Assembly (NCBI GenBank): GCA_964011275.1
Contig: CAXGOB010000001.1
Coordinates: forward strand, 124,001 to 188,000
DNA: 64,000 nt
Direction of reading: 5' to 3'
Source: UBA7328 sp002471345
GTDB lineage: Bacteria > Bacteroidota > Bacteroidia > Chitinophagales > Saprospiraceae
Part shown: positions 45,616 to 54,427 of the stretch, one piece after another
How the letters are laid out: each line of letters starts with the position of its first letter
Position numbering within the stretch: the stretch's first letter is position 1
Notes under the pieces: generated by a model
What the model was told of the DNA's origin: nothing
What the model saw: only the letters and a program-made list of their open reading frames with translations
Database searches by the model: none
Position numbers and translations under genes: made by a program

Positions 45616-46866
45616 ATGCAAAGTATACGCCAGAGTAAAAAGGAAAGGAATAGAAATGAAATTATAAAAGCTGGAATCAAAGTTTTTTGCGATAGAGGTC
45701 TTCTTCGTTCCTCTATTCATGATATAGTATCTCAATCCAAGCTTGCTAGGGGGACTTTTTATAATTATTTCAATACAAAGGAAGAGGTATGGAATTCTAT
45801 TTTTCAAGAGTCTGTCAAAAAAACACAAAAATCAGCAAGAGAACGCAGACAGAAAAGCAAATCAGGAGAAGAGTTTATAAGAGGTCTTGTTGAGCATGGA
45901 TTAAATTTTTTGAGTAAAGACCCTTTTCCGTCATTAATTTCCTCCAATGCCGAAAGCTTCCGTGATACATATATGACCAATGTAGGAAATATGTCAATTA
46001 TCACGCTTGGAGCAAAGGACATGTTGGCTAGTGGCCATTTTAGTCATTTGTCAAATAGAGAAATTTTCAAATTTGCGTACAGTATTATTGGCTGTGCCTT
46101 AGAAATTCTAGTTCAATCCCATATCCGTGGTGACAAATTTTTACCAGAAGATATTACAGGTTTTATTACAGAAATATTCTCCTCTACACTAAATGATTCA
46201 GATCAAATATTTCAAGCCACTGATATAAAACCGGTCATTATTCCAAAAGAAATAATGACTATAAGAAGTTGCACATCTCAATCCAAAAAGAATAGAAGTC
46301 GTGATAAATTGGTCAAAGCTGCTATTGAATTGTATGTTGAAAAAGGATTATTAAATACCAATATTGATGAAATTGTATCGAAAGCGAATTTGTCAAGAGG
46401 AACCTTCTACAATTATTTCCAAACTAAGGAGGATATATGGAAATTTCACTTTGAAGAAATGGTAAGTTTTACCATAAAAGAAGGTAGGAAGTTGAGGCAA
46501 TCCAGTAAAACCTTAAAAGAATATTTGTTTAATGTTACTTATGTTTCGGCCATAGCATATTCAAATGGACCTTTTCCTGCTCTTATAACTAAAAATGAAG
46601 GTGTTTTTCGCAAAATTTTCTTACAAAGAGTAGATGAATATTCATTTTATGATCTGCTATTACAAGATTTAGTTGATTCAGGGTTTGTGGAAGGAATTAA
46701 AATTTCCAAAATTAAAAAAACAATATATGGTATGATTGGTACTGCATTAGAAATGTTGATTCAATCCTATATAAATAGCCAGAATTTTTCTCCAGAAGAA
46801 ATTTCTCTTTTTGTTTCAAATGTCTTTTTAAAGGCTTTGAAAACAGAAAACCTTAAACAAGAATAG
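45616..46866 (+). CDS. Tandem (double) TetR-family transcriptional regulator
   Basis: A 416-residue protein made of two complete TetR units in one reading frame. Unit A (about 1-205) has the helix-turn-helix DIVSQSKLARGTFYNYFNTKEEVW, unit B (about 214-416) has EIVSKANLSRGTFYNYFQTKEDIW, and the ligand domains match as well (FPSLISSNAESFRDTYM/FPALITKNEGVFRKIFL; IIGCALEILVQSHIRGDKFLPEDI/MIGTALEMLIQSYINSQNFSPEEI). A typical TetR is about 200 residues and dimerises, so this chain may act as a built-in dimer. ATG 45616 is chosen over TTG 45577. The upstream MMPL gene and the palindromic region downstream are likely targets. Confidence 0.85.
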   Translation: MQSIRQSKKERNRNEIIKAGIKVFCDRGLLRSSIHDIVSQSKLARGTFYNYFNTKEEVWNSIFQESVKKTQKSARERRQKSKSGEEFIRGLVEHGLNFLSKDPFPSLISSNAESFRDTYMTNVGNMSIITLGAKDMLASGHFSHLSNREIFKFAYSIIGCALEILVQSHIRGDKFLPEDITGFITEIFSSTLNDSDQIFQATDIKPVIIPKEIMTIRSCTSQSKKNRSRDKLVKAAIELYVEKGLLNTNIDEIVSKANLSRGTFYNYFQTKEDIWKFHFEEMVSFTIKEGRKLRQSSKTLKEYLFNVTYVSAIAYSNGPFPALITKNEGVFRKIFLQRVDEYSFYDLLLQDLVDSGFVEGIKISKIKKTIYGMIGTALEMLIQSYINSQNFSPEEISLFVSNVFLKALKTENLKQE

Positions 46867-46960
46867 GAAGCTTTGTACACAAAGATCCCTATTCTAACCC
46901 ATATGTATAAAAAGCAATTCTAGTTATAAGTCTTACCTCATATACCAATACTAATACATA

Positions 46961-47056
46961 TGTCAAAATTATGCCGCTTTTGACAAAGATGTCAATATGT
47001 TAAATTTGCTGTGTGGTTTTAACATATTCCGAATAGGGCATACCTGTTTTGACAAA
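46961..47056. repeat. Cluster of TGTCAAAA/TTTTGACA sites and a long inverted repeat
   Basis: Within the 286-bp gap after the tandem TetR gene: TGTCAAAA (46961-46968) and TTTTGACA (46978-46985) form an 8-bp inverted repeat with 9-base spacing; TTGACA-AAGA-TGTCAA (46980-46995) is a second, overlapping one; AATATGTTAAA (46994-47004) and TTTAACATATT (47018-47028) form an 11-bp perfect inverted repeat with a 13-base centre; and TTTTGACAAA recurs at 47047-47056. The layout suggests regulator binding sites ahead of the gene at 47153. Confidence 0.6.
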
Positions 47057-47124
47057 TAAAACTTAACAAAACCATAATCTCCAAATCCACAAGCCTCGAA
47101 AATTCTTTGAGAAAGAAAACCAAC

Positions 47125-47132
47125 TATATTTG
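47125..47132 (+). promoter_or_regulatory. Promoter -7 element of the outer-membrane protein gene
   Basis: TATATTTG matches the TAnnTTTG consensus exactly, 20 bp before the ATG at 47153. A TTTG at about 47106-47109 is 15 bases upstream, closer than the usual 19, so the -33 element is less certain. Confidence 0.5.
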
Positions 47133-47152
47133 TGGGCTCGAAAGAATAATAT

Positions 47153-48079
47153 ATGAAAAAGGGTTTGTCATTAATTCTATTTGTGATCTTATTATCGCCA
47201 CTTAGTGGACAAGATTATGACATCGGAATCAGAGCTGGTTTGAACTTTGCTCAGTTTTCGGGGCCAACAGAATTAGATGTCAATGAAAGCTATTCCATAT
47301 CTAGTGGATTTCATTTTGGTATTAGTTTTCAATGGAACTTCAATAGTTTTTTTGGTTTGAAATCTGAAATCATGTATTCTCAAATAGGCACTAAATATGA
47401 GTATAATGATATTGGGTATTACCTCTTTGATTTTGTCAACACTGTAGATGTAGAGCGATTTGTGGTAAAAGACCAGAGTAATTTGACACTTGACGTTTCC
47501 AATGCTCATATCAGTTTTCCTATAACTGGTCATGTTTCATTAGGAGAAAAGTTCGAAATTTTTGGAGGGGCATACTTTAATCTCTTAGTAAGTCCTGTCG
47601 GTATTGGAGAATGGACATTTGGGGAGCCGGGACTAAATGCTCCTGATCATACTTTTAGGCAGACTTTGGATTATAATTATAACTCTGACTGGGCAGGCCC
47701 ATTTGGAGTAAATCGAATTGGTCAACCTATACTGATCATAGTCAACAATCAAGATGTAGATTTAGCGAGTTTGCCTGGAGCATATTTTCTATTGCCTCCC
47801 AATGACGTGACTTTTGATATCAATGAAGATTCGAATAATATTTTTGAACCTCCTGTAAAAAGGTTTAAGGGAATAGATTATGGCGTGATTGGTGGTATCT
47901 CTTACTATATAAACAAAGGTCTATATCTAAGTGCTCGCTTAGAATATGGTCTTAATGATATTACCAATCAAGAGGTAGATTACTCTATCAAAAACGTGAA
48001 TGATGATGGAAGCCTCATTTTCAATGACGACTTTGATCGTAATATAAACTTAGGAATCTCTCTAGGGTTTAGGTTTTAA
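47153..48079 (+). CDS. Outer-membrane beta-barrel protein (PorT-like)
   Basis: A 308-residue exported protein. The signal peptide (1-20, ending PLSGQ) is followed by DIGIRAGLNFAQFSG, the common first strand of Bacteroidota outer-membrane barrels of the PorT/OMP_b-brl_2 type, repeated amphipathic strands, and a last strand ending in phenylalanine (NINLGISLGFRF). A long central insertion (about 150-240) holds proline- and asparagine-rich loops. The gene is flanked upstream by the palindrome cluster and a TATATTTG element. It might be the outer-membrane target of the tandem TetR; this is inference from position. Confidence 0.75.
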   Translation: MKKGLSLILFVILLSPLSGQDYDIGIRAGLNFAQFSGPTELDVNESYSISSGFHFGISFQWNFNSFFGLKSEIMYSQIGTKYEYNDIGYYLFDFVNTVDVERFVVKDQSNLTLDVSNAHISFPITGHVSLGEKFEIFGGAYFNLLVSPVGIGEWTFGEPGLNAPDHTFRQTLDYNYNSDWAGPFGVNRIGQPILIIVNNQDVDLASLPGAYFLLPPNDVTFDINEDSNNIFEPPVKRFKGIDYGVIGGISYYINKGLYLSARLEYGLNDITNQEVDYSIKNVNDDGSLIFNDDFDRNINLGISLGFRF

Positions 48080-48081
48080 AT

Positions 48082-48525
48082 CTAAGCTATTCCTTTTTGA
48101 TGTTGAATTCGATCCAATATTTTAATAAATAGATTAAGTTCTCTATCAAAAATATTTTCAAAGCGTTTCCGAGATACTTCATCAACAGAATGCTGTGCTT
48201 TTTCGACTAAGGATTTGCCTTTACTTGTTAACTCAACTCTATTAACTTTTCTATTATTTGGATCAGATAATTTGATTATTAAGTTTCTTTTCGACAAAAA
48301 CTGTAGTGTTCTACATATCGAAGCAGGTTCTTTCTTACAAAACTTAGCTATTTCTATTTGAGTTACTCCAAGATTATCATTTATTGCATTGAGGACCACC
48401 CATTGCTCATAACTCACTCCATATCCCAAAAGTTTGAATTTAATATTTACATCCTCTTTGATGTTATGAGTCGTGCGCTCCAAAGCCGCAACGACTTGGC
48501 TTGAGTTTTTGAGAAGGTAAGACAT
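48082..48525 (-). CDS. MarR family transcriptional regulator
   Basis: A 147-residue winged-helix regulator. ALERTTHNIKEDVNIKFKLLGYGVSYEQWVVLNAINDNLGVTQIEIAKFCKKEPASICRTLQFLSKRNLIIKLSDPNNRKVNRVELTSKGKSLVEKA shows the full MarR recognition helix and wing (D-x-x-N-R-K). ATG 48525 is preferred over the adjacent GTG at 48528. It is convergent with the barrel gene and divergent from the DUF1295 gene, so it could control itself and that neighbour. Confidence 0.9.
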   Translation of the reverse strand: MSYLLKNSSQVVAALERTTHNIKEDVNIKFKLLGYGVSYEQWVVLNAINDNLGVTQIEIAKFCKKEPASICRTLQFLSKRNLIIKLSDPNNRKVNRVELTSKGKSLVEKAQHSVDEVSRKRFENIFDRELNLFIKILDRIQHQKGIA

Positions 48526-48621
48526 CACCCTAGTTTTTCAGATTATCAATTCAAGGTATTTTAGTGTTTTGGGACTAAAAGATAAGAAGAATAGTTGAAG
48601 TTTTATAATGCTTTAGGAACA

Positions 48622-48639
48622 AAGGTGGTGAACCATCTT
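48622..48639. repeat. Imperfect palindrome between marR and the DUF1295 gene
   Basis: AAGGTGGT-GA-ACCATCTT pairs 7 of 8 arm positions. It lies about 53 bp before the DUF1295 gene and 97 bp before marR, a position and size consistent with a MarR operator. Confidence 0.3.
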
Positions 48640-48691
48640 GGCAAGAATACATTATATCATTGTGCTAAGGCATACCTCTAATCGCATATAA

Positions 48692-49570
48692 ATGAATAAA
48701 ATCACAAAACGTTCTTGCTTAGCTATTATAATTTCAGTTCTGCTTGCTTTTTTCATATGTAAAATGAACGAAGCATATGTTCAAGATCTCAATGGTTACT
48801 CCATTTACTTTTTAGTAGCGGTAATAGCCTTCATTTTAAATTGGGTCGCATTTATACCTGCTTATATAGCTCAGACCGAACATTACTTTGATATCACCGG
48901 GACGCTCACATATTTAGCAATATTAGCATTTACATTTTTCTACGCTGATGTGATGTCTAACCCTAGAGCACTTTTGCTCATCCTTCTTCCATCTATCTGG
49001 ACAATCAGGTTAGGCAGTTTCCTATTTACACGTATTCAGCGAACTGGAAAAGACTCTAGATTTGATGATATTAAGCCCAACTTTTTTCGGTTTCTTACAT
49101 CTTGGACCTTGCAAGCTTTGTGGGCATTTCTCACTCTTTCTGCTGCTTTAGCTGTGATTACGTCCACAAATCAGACTCCACTTGGAGTATATGCAATAAT
49201 TGGTTCCTTATTGTGGGTAATTGGATTTGGGATAGAAGTTATTGCGGATAGACAGAAGTCTGCATTCAAAAAAGATCCAAAAAATGATGGCAACTTCATA
49301 ACCTCAGGGCTTTGGGCATACTCTCGTCACCCTAATTATTTTGGAGAAATAATGCTCTGGACAGGTATTTTTGTCATTTGCATCCCAGTGTTAGAGGGTA
49401 CACAATGGGTAACGATCATCTCACCCGTGTTTATTTTTCTTCTGTTAAAATATATAAGTGGAATCAACCTTTTAGAAAAAGCTGCTGATAAAAAATGGGG
49501 AAGCAAACCTGATTACGAGGAGTATAAGAACAATACCTCTGAGTTGGTCTTATGGCCTCAATCGAGTTAA
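48692..49570 (+). CDS. DUF1295 / steroid 5-alpha-reductase-like membrane protein
   Basis: A 292-residue polytopic inner-membrane protein with about six to seven helices. It shows RLGSFLFTRIQRTGKDSRFDDIKPNFFRFLTSWTLQALWAFL, followed by GFGIEVIADRQKSAFKKDP and the C-terminal SGLWAYSRHPNYFGEIMLWTGIFV, the typical pattern of DUF1295 and of isoprenylcysteine methyltransferase or 3-oxo-5-alpha-steroid dehydrogenase relatives. The substrate is unknown, probably a lipid. It is divergent from the MarR gene. Confidence 0.85.
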   Translation: MNKITKRSCLAIIISVLLAFFICKMNEAYVQDLNGYSIYFLVAVIAFILNWVAFIPAYIAQTEHYFDITGTLTYLAILAFTFFYADVMSNPRALLLILLPSIWTIRLGSFLFTRIQRTGKDSRFDDIKPNFFRFLTSWTLQALWAFLTLSAALAVITSTNQTPLGVYAIIGSLLWVIGFGIEVIADRQKSAFKKDPKNDGNFITSGLWAYSRHPNYFGEIMLWTGIFVICIPVLEGTQWVTIISPVFIFLLLKYISGINLLEKAADKKWGSKPDYEEYKNNTSELVLWPQSS

Positions 49571-49674
49571 GGTTGATACTATTTTAATCATTTTTTTCAA
49601 TTGCTCTTGTAGCTGAAAAGAATCCTGCTATTTCATTTCATTAAATCATCATCACTTACCATATTTGTTCTTAA

Positions 49675-52600
49675 GTGGAGAACTTGAATACCTTGCTTGA
49701 TAAATTCAAGCATGATGTGCGGACGCAAAAGATTGTAGGGCAGATCAATAAAAAACCTGCTTCACGCTTATTACTCACTCAGATGATAGGCGCACAGGAT
49801 GCCTTTGCCTTAATGGGAGTATATAGTGCCCTAGGATACAATCATATCTATATAGGAATAGACAAAGAAGAGGCTGCTTACGTGCAAAACACATTGGACA
49901 ATCTGAATAAAGAATTGAATGTTTCTTTCTTTCCAGATTCTTTTAAGAGGCCAATGCATTTCGAAGAGATTGCTAGTCATAATATACTACAGCGGACAGA
50001 AAGCATGAATAGGTTATCCCTTGGGCTTTCTAAAGGTGAATTACTCGTCACATATCCAGAAGCTCTTTTTGAAAAAGTAGTAAATCCTAACCTACTTAAC
50101 GATCAAAGAATAGAAATCGCCAAGGATGAAGTGCTAGATTTAGATACAATCATTGAAATTCTAGTTGAGTTTGGATTTGAAAGAGTTGATTTTGTTTACG
50201 AACCTGGTCAGTTTGCCATTAGAGGAGGAATAGTGGATATTTTTTCATTTGGTAATGAGTGGCCTTATAGGGTTGAGCTTTTTGATGAAGAGGTGGAAAG
50301 TATTCGAATGTTTAATCCTACGACCCAATTGTCCATCAGAACAATTGCCAAAATTGCCATTATTCCAAATGTTACTGGTCAATTTGGAAAGGAAGAAAAA
50401 GTCAACATCTTTGAAGTCTTCCCGGAGAAAACTATTATCTGGGTTAAGGATTTCGATGTAATGCTGGATCGAATACAAATGTGTTTTGAAAAGGCAGAAG
50501 AGTTTTCGAAAACATTGGGTTCAGTGGAAGACGAAAGGCTTAGGGAGATATTTAAAGATAGAGCCTTTATTTTTCCAAAAGAAATAGTTGAAACAGCAAC
50601 CAACTATGGGTTAATATACCTAAAAAAACCAACAATCAAGTTTGATTTCGATCTTATCATAGATTACGCATCTAAGCCACAACCAAGTTTTAATAGAAAA
50701 TTCACTCTACTTATAGACGACCTAAATGAAAAAGAAAAAGAAGGACTTGAAAATTTCATTTTTACTGATAATACCCGTCAAATAGAGCGATTCTATTCCA
50801 TTTTTGAAGATTTACAAGCCAAAGTGAATTTTCATCCTATTTCTAAAGCCATTCACTCTGGTTTTATCGACCCTTCATTAAAATTAGCGTGTTATACAGA
50901 TCACCAAATTTTTGAACGGTTTCATAGATATAAAATAAGAAGAGGTTTTACTAAAGATCAAGCTATGAGCTTGAAAATGCTTAGAGAGCTACAAGCAGGA
51001 GACTGGGTAGTACATATCGACCATGGAGTAGGCAAGTATTCAGGTTTAGAAAAAATCGATATCAATGGACATGTACAAGAATCTGTAAGACTGATATATA
51101 AGAACAACGACTTGCTTTATGTTGGCATTAATTCTCTTCATAAAATTTCAAAATATGTAGGAAAGGACGGCACCCCACCCAAATTAGACAAAATAGGAAG
51201 TGATACCTGGAAGAAACTAAAAAGTAGGACCAAAAAGAAAGTCAAGGACATAGCCAAAGAGCTAATAAAACTATATGCTCAAAGAAAATCTAGTCCTGGG
51301 TTTGCTTGTGAACCTGATGGCTATTTACAGAACGAGCTAGAAGCTTCTTTTATGTATGAGGATACTCCTGACCAATTTGAAGCAAGTAAAGCCACCAAAG
51401 AGGACATGGAGAAAGATTACCCAATGGATAGGTTAATCTGTGGAGACGTTGGTTTTGGAAAAACAGAAATTGCAATACGTGCTGCATTTAAAGCCGCTGT
51501 AAATGGTAAACAAGTCGCGATATTAGTACCTACGACTATACTTGCCATTCAACATTATAAAACATTCAAGAATAGATATGAAGGTTTTCCGATAGAAGTA
51601 GATTATGTGAATCGTTTCAGAACTGCAGCAGAAAAAACTCAGGTTTTTAAGAATGCTCAAGAAGGGAAACTAGATGTTCTAATAGGCACCCATGCCATCC
51701 TAAATAAAAGAGTAGGATTTAAAGATCTCGGACTTCTTGTAATAGATGAAGAACAAAAGTTTGGTGTGTCAGCTAAAGAAAAACTACGTTCTCTTAAGGT
51801 GAATGTGGATACTTTGACACTTACGGCAACTCCAATACCTAGGACCTTGCAATTCTCTCTTATGAATGCTCGTGACCTCTCTATAATAAAAACGCCACCA
51901 CCCAATAGACAACCAATTTATACCGAAAGAAAAGTCTTTAGTGAAGAGGTTATAAAGGAATCTATCTATTATGAGGTAAACAGAGGTGGTCAGGTATTCT
52001 TCGTTCACAATAGGGTAAAGTCTCTCATGGACATAACTGTCTTAGTAAGAAAGATGTGTCCGGATATTAGCGTTCAGATGGCTCATGGACAAATGGATCC
52101 AAAAATTCTCGAGAGAACTCTTTTAGATTTTATTGATGGTAAATTCGACGTATTAATTTCAACAAATATTATTGAGACTGGGTTAGACATTCCCAATGCC
52201 AATACTATGATCATTAATAATGCCCATCACTTTGGATTAAGTGATTTACATCAACTCCGAGGCAGAGTTGGACGATCTAATACAAAAGCATACTGTTACC
52301 TTTTTGCACCTCCTCTTTCCGTTCTCACCCCTGAAGCAAGAAAACGCCTACAGACGGTAGAGGAGTTTTCTGATTTAGGCAGCGGTTTTCACATCGCTAT
52401 GAAAGACATGGACATAAGAGGGGCTGGAAATTTACTAGGTGCTGAACAAAGTGGATTTATTTCTGACATTGGATATGAAACTTATCAGCGCATTCTTGAA
52501 GATGCCGTTGTGGAACTAAAAGAAACCGAATTTCAAGAACTGTTTCAAGAAGAGCTGACAAAGGAGAGAAAATATGTCAGAGACGTAGAAATAGATGTTG

Positions 52601-53043
52601 ACACAGAAATGCTTATACCAGATACTTATGTGAATAGTATCCAAGAAAGATTAAATCTTTATACAGAGTTGGATGCTCTTGAAAATGAAAAGGAGCTTGA
52701 AGCATTTAAAAACAAACTAAAAGATCGATTTGGTCCATTACCTCCTGAAGCAGAAAACCTTTTTGAAGGTATTTTACTACGAGACATGTGTAAAACCTTT
52801 GGATTTGAGAGACTCAGCCTTAAAAGGAACAAAATGCGTTGCTTTTTCATTCGCAATCCACAATCTCCCTTTTTTGAGTCTGATATATTTAATAAACTTA
52901 TGGCTTACATCTCAACAGGTGGTCAAAGATTAGGTCTAACACTCAAACAGACCCCAGCATTTTTATTAATGACAAGAGAAGGAATTAAAAGTTTAAAAGA
53001 AGCGAAAATCATATTAGAACGAATCTCTGAAGATGTTCTTTGA
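49675..53043 (+). CDS. mfd: Transcription-repair coupling factor Mfd
   Basis: DNA translocase that removes stalled RNA polymerase and recruits UvrA, 1122 residues. Domain order: UvrB-like module (about 1-340, with FVYEPGQFAIRGGIVDIFSF), RNA polymerase interaction domain with the CarD-like LQAGDWVVHIDHGVGKYSGLEKI (about 440), RecG-like helicase with Walker A CGDVGFGKTEIAIRAAF and LVIDEEQKFGVSAKEKL, the helicase second half including IIETGLDIPNANTMII and QLRGRVGRS, and a C-terminal TRCF domain. The start codon is GTG at 49675. Length is typical. It is a single-gene unit. Confidence 0.97.
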   Translation: MENLNTLLDKFKHDVRTQKIVGQINKKPASRLLLTQMIGAQDAFALMGVYSALGYNHIYIGIDKEEAAYVQNTLDNLNKELNVSFFPDSFKRPMHFEEIASHNILQRTESMNRLSLGLSKGELLVTYPEALFEKVVNPNLLNDQRIEIAKDEVLDLDTIIEILVEFGFERVDFVYEPGQFAIRGGIVDIFSFGNEWPYRVELFDEEVESIRMFNPTTQLSIRTIAKIAIIPNVTGQFGKEEKVNIFEVFPEKTIIWVKDFDVMLDRIQMCFEKAEEFSKTLGSVEDERLREIFKDRAFIFPKEIVETATNYGLIYLKKPTIKFDFDLIIDYASKPQPSFNRKFTLLIDDLNEKEKEGLENFIFTDNTRQIERFYSIFEDLQAKVNFHPISKAIHSGFIDPSLKLACYTDHQIFERFHRYKIRRGFTKDQAMSLKMLRELQAGDWVVHIDHGVGKYSGLEKIDINGHVQESVRLIYKNNDLLYVGINSLHKISKYVGKDGTPPKLDKIGSDTWKKLKSRTKKKVKDIAKELIKLYAQRKSSPGFACEPDGYLQNELEASFMYEDTPDQFEASKATKEDMEKDYPMDRLICGDVGFGKTEIAIRAAFKAAVNGKQVAILVPTTILAIQHYKTFKNRYEGFPIEVDYVNRFRTAAEKTQVFKNAQEGKLDVLIGTHAILNKRVGFKDLGLLVIDEEQKFGVSAKEKLRSLKVNVDTLTLTATPIPRTLQFSLMNARDLSIIKTPPPNRQPIYTERKVFSEEVIKESIYYEVNRGGQVFFVHNRVKSLMDITVLVRKMCPDISVQMAHGQMDPKILERTLLDFIDGKFDVLISTNIIETGLDIPNANTMIINNAHHFGLSDLHQLRGRVGRSNTKAYCYLFAPPLSVLTPEARKRLQTVEEFSDLGSGFHIAMKDMDIRGAGNLLGAEQSGFISDIGYETYQRILEDAVVELKETEFQELFQEELTKERKYVRDVEIDVDTEMLIPDTYVNSIQERLNLYTELDALENEKELEAFKNKLKDRFGPLPPEAENLFEGILLRDMCKTFGFERLSLKRNKMRCFFIRNPQSPFFESDIFNKLMAYISTGGQRLGLTLKQTPAFLLMTREGIKSLKEAKIILERISEDVL

Positions 53044-53083
53044 TCATTGTGTCAATTTTATTCCAGCATTTAGTTAAAAACAA

Positions 53084-53111
53084 TACTTTTGAACTCTAAT
53101 AACGAAAGGAG
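53084..53111 (+). promoter_or_regulatory. Promoter -7 element and Shine-Dalgarno site of the haloperoxidase gene
   Basis: TACTTTTG at 53084-53091 matches TAnnTTTG exactly. AAAGGAG at 53105-53111 ends five bases before the ATG at 53117, a strong Shine-Dalgarno site, which is uncommon in Bacteroidota and decides the start. Confidence 0.55.
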
Positions 53112-53116
53112 TCTTC

Positions 53117-54427
53117 ATGAGAAAATTACTATTTGGACTGTTAACCCTAATCCTTTTTTCTTGCAACCAGACTAATGATCACACTGCTGATGCCACAACA
53201 CTTCATCAGAGCGTAAAGAAATTGTCTGATGTCATTGTTTATGATATCTTTTCTCCCCCAGTGGCGAGTCGGGTATATGTATACCCTGCAATAGCAGCTT
53301 ATGAGGCAGCAAGACATTCAGATTCTACATATTTGTCATTAGCTGGTCAATTAAAAGGACTAAATCCCTTTCCACAACCAAATCAAAATGAAGAATATGC
53401 ATACGATGTCGCTGCACTTCATGCATTTATCAAAATAGGAACCTTTTTAACTTTTTCAGAAAATAGGATGGAAGAACACAGAACCGTTCTATTTGATAAA
53501 ATAAAAGAAGGAGGAATTTCTAATGCAGTATTAACTCGATCAATTGAATTTGGAGAATTAACAGCTGATCATGTCTTAGAATGGGCCGATAAGGATAATT
53601 ATAAACAGACTAGAAGCTTTCCAAAATACTCTATAACAAATGATAACTCTATGTGGAAACCCACACCTCCGGGGTATGGAGAAGGAATTGAACCTTCTTG
53701 GAACAAAATAAGACCATTTGTAATCGATAGTGCTACTCAATTTGTCCCTCTGCCGCCTACAGAATTTAGCCTTGATAAGAACAGTCAGTTTTACAAAGAA
53801 ACGATGGAGGTGTATGAGGTTGTAAAAAATGCTGATGCCGAAAAAACCGAAATAGCAAGCTTTTGGGATTGTAATCCTTTTGCCCTCAATGTTACCGGCC
53901 ATGTAATGCATGCCACAAAAAAAATATCTCCAGGTGGACATTGGATTGGGATAACTAGAATAGCTTGTGAAAAAACAAATTCTGATTTTGTGAAAAGCGC
54001 ATATTCTTATGCATTGACTTCAATTGCATTAGCAGATGGTTTTATAAGCTGTTGGGATGAAAAATACAGAAGCAAATTAGTGCGTCCAGAGACAGTGATT
54101 AATGAGAATATTGATCCAGATTGGGTGCCTGTCCTTCAGACTCCTCCTTTTCCAGAACATACTAGTGGCCATAGTGTAATATCTAGAGCTGCCGCTATAG
54201 CGCTTACATCTATATTCGGTGACAACTTCGAATATGAAGATGATGTAGAGTTAGAATACGGCCTACCTGTAAGGAAATTTAATTCCTTTATTCATGCTTC
54301 TGAAGAAGCAGCAATAAGTAGACTTTATGGTGGCATTCATTATCGCCCTGCCATTGACTACGGTGTTTCTCAAGGTGAAGAGGTTGGTAATTTTGTAATC
54401 AACAACCTATCTCTTATAAAAAATTAG
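53117..54427 (+). CDS. Vanadium-dependent haloperoxidase-like (PAP2 superfamily) lipoprotein
   Basis: A 436-residue lipoprotein with lipobox LILFSC near residue 16, so it is envelope-anchored. The C-terminal PAP2/haloperoxidase pocket is intact: the Lys/Arg segment KYRSKLVRPET, PEHTSGHS (Ser350, Gly351, His352) and SRLYGGIHYRPAIDYG (Arg402, His408). These residues hold vanadate in haloperoxidases or phosphate in acid phosphatases. Length and the R-P-E-T sequence favour the bacterial haloperoxidase group; halide specificity cannot be judged. It has its own promoter and is convergent, stop to stop, with the DUF983 gene. Confidence 0.8.
   Translation: MRKLLFGLLTLILFSCNQTNDHTADATTLHQSVKKLSDVIVYDIFSPPVASRVYVYPAIAAYEAARHSDSTYLSLAGQLKGLNPFPQPNQNEEYAYDVAALHAFIKIGTFLTFSENRMEEHRTVLFDKIKEGGISNAVLTRSIEFGELTADHVLEWADKDNYKQTRSFPKYSITNDNSMWKPTPPGYGEGIEPSWNKIRPFVIDSATQFVPLPPTEFSLDKNSQFYKETMEVYEVVKNADAEKTEIASFWDCNPFALNVTGHVMHATKKISPGGHWIGITRIACEKTNSDFVKSAYSYALTSIALADGFISCWDEKYRSKLVRPETVINENIDPDWVPVLQTPPFPEHTSGHSVISRAAAIALTSIFGDNFEYEDDVELEYGLPVRKFNSFIHASEEAAISRLYGGIHYRPAIDYGVSQGEEVGNFVINNLSLIKN

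Noticed and set aside
53576..53941. 121-residue open frame antisense to the haloperoxidase gene
   Set aside because: No recognisable motif, composition typical of a reverse-strand shadow and fully covered by a well-supported gene.
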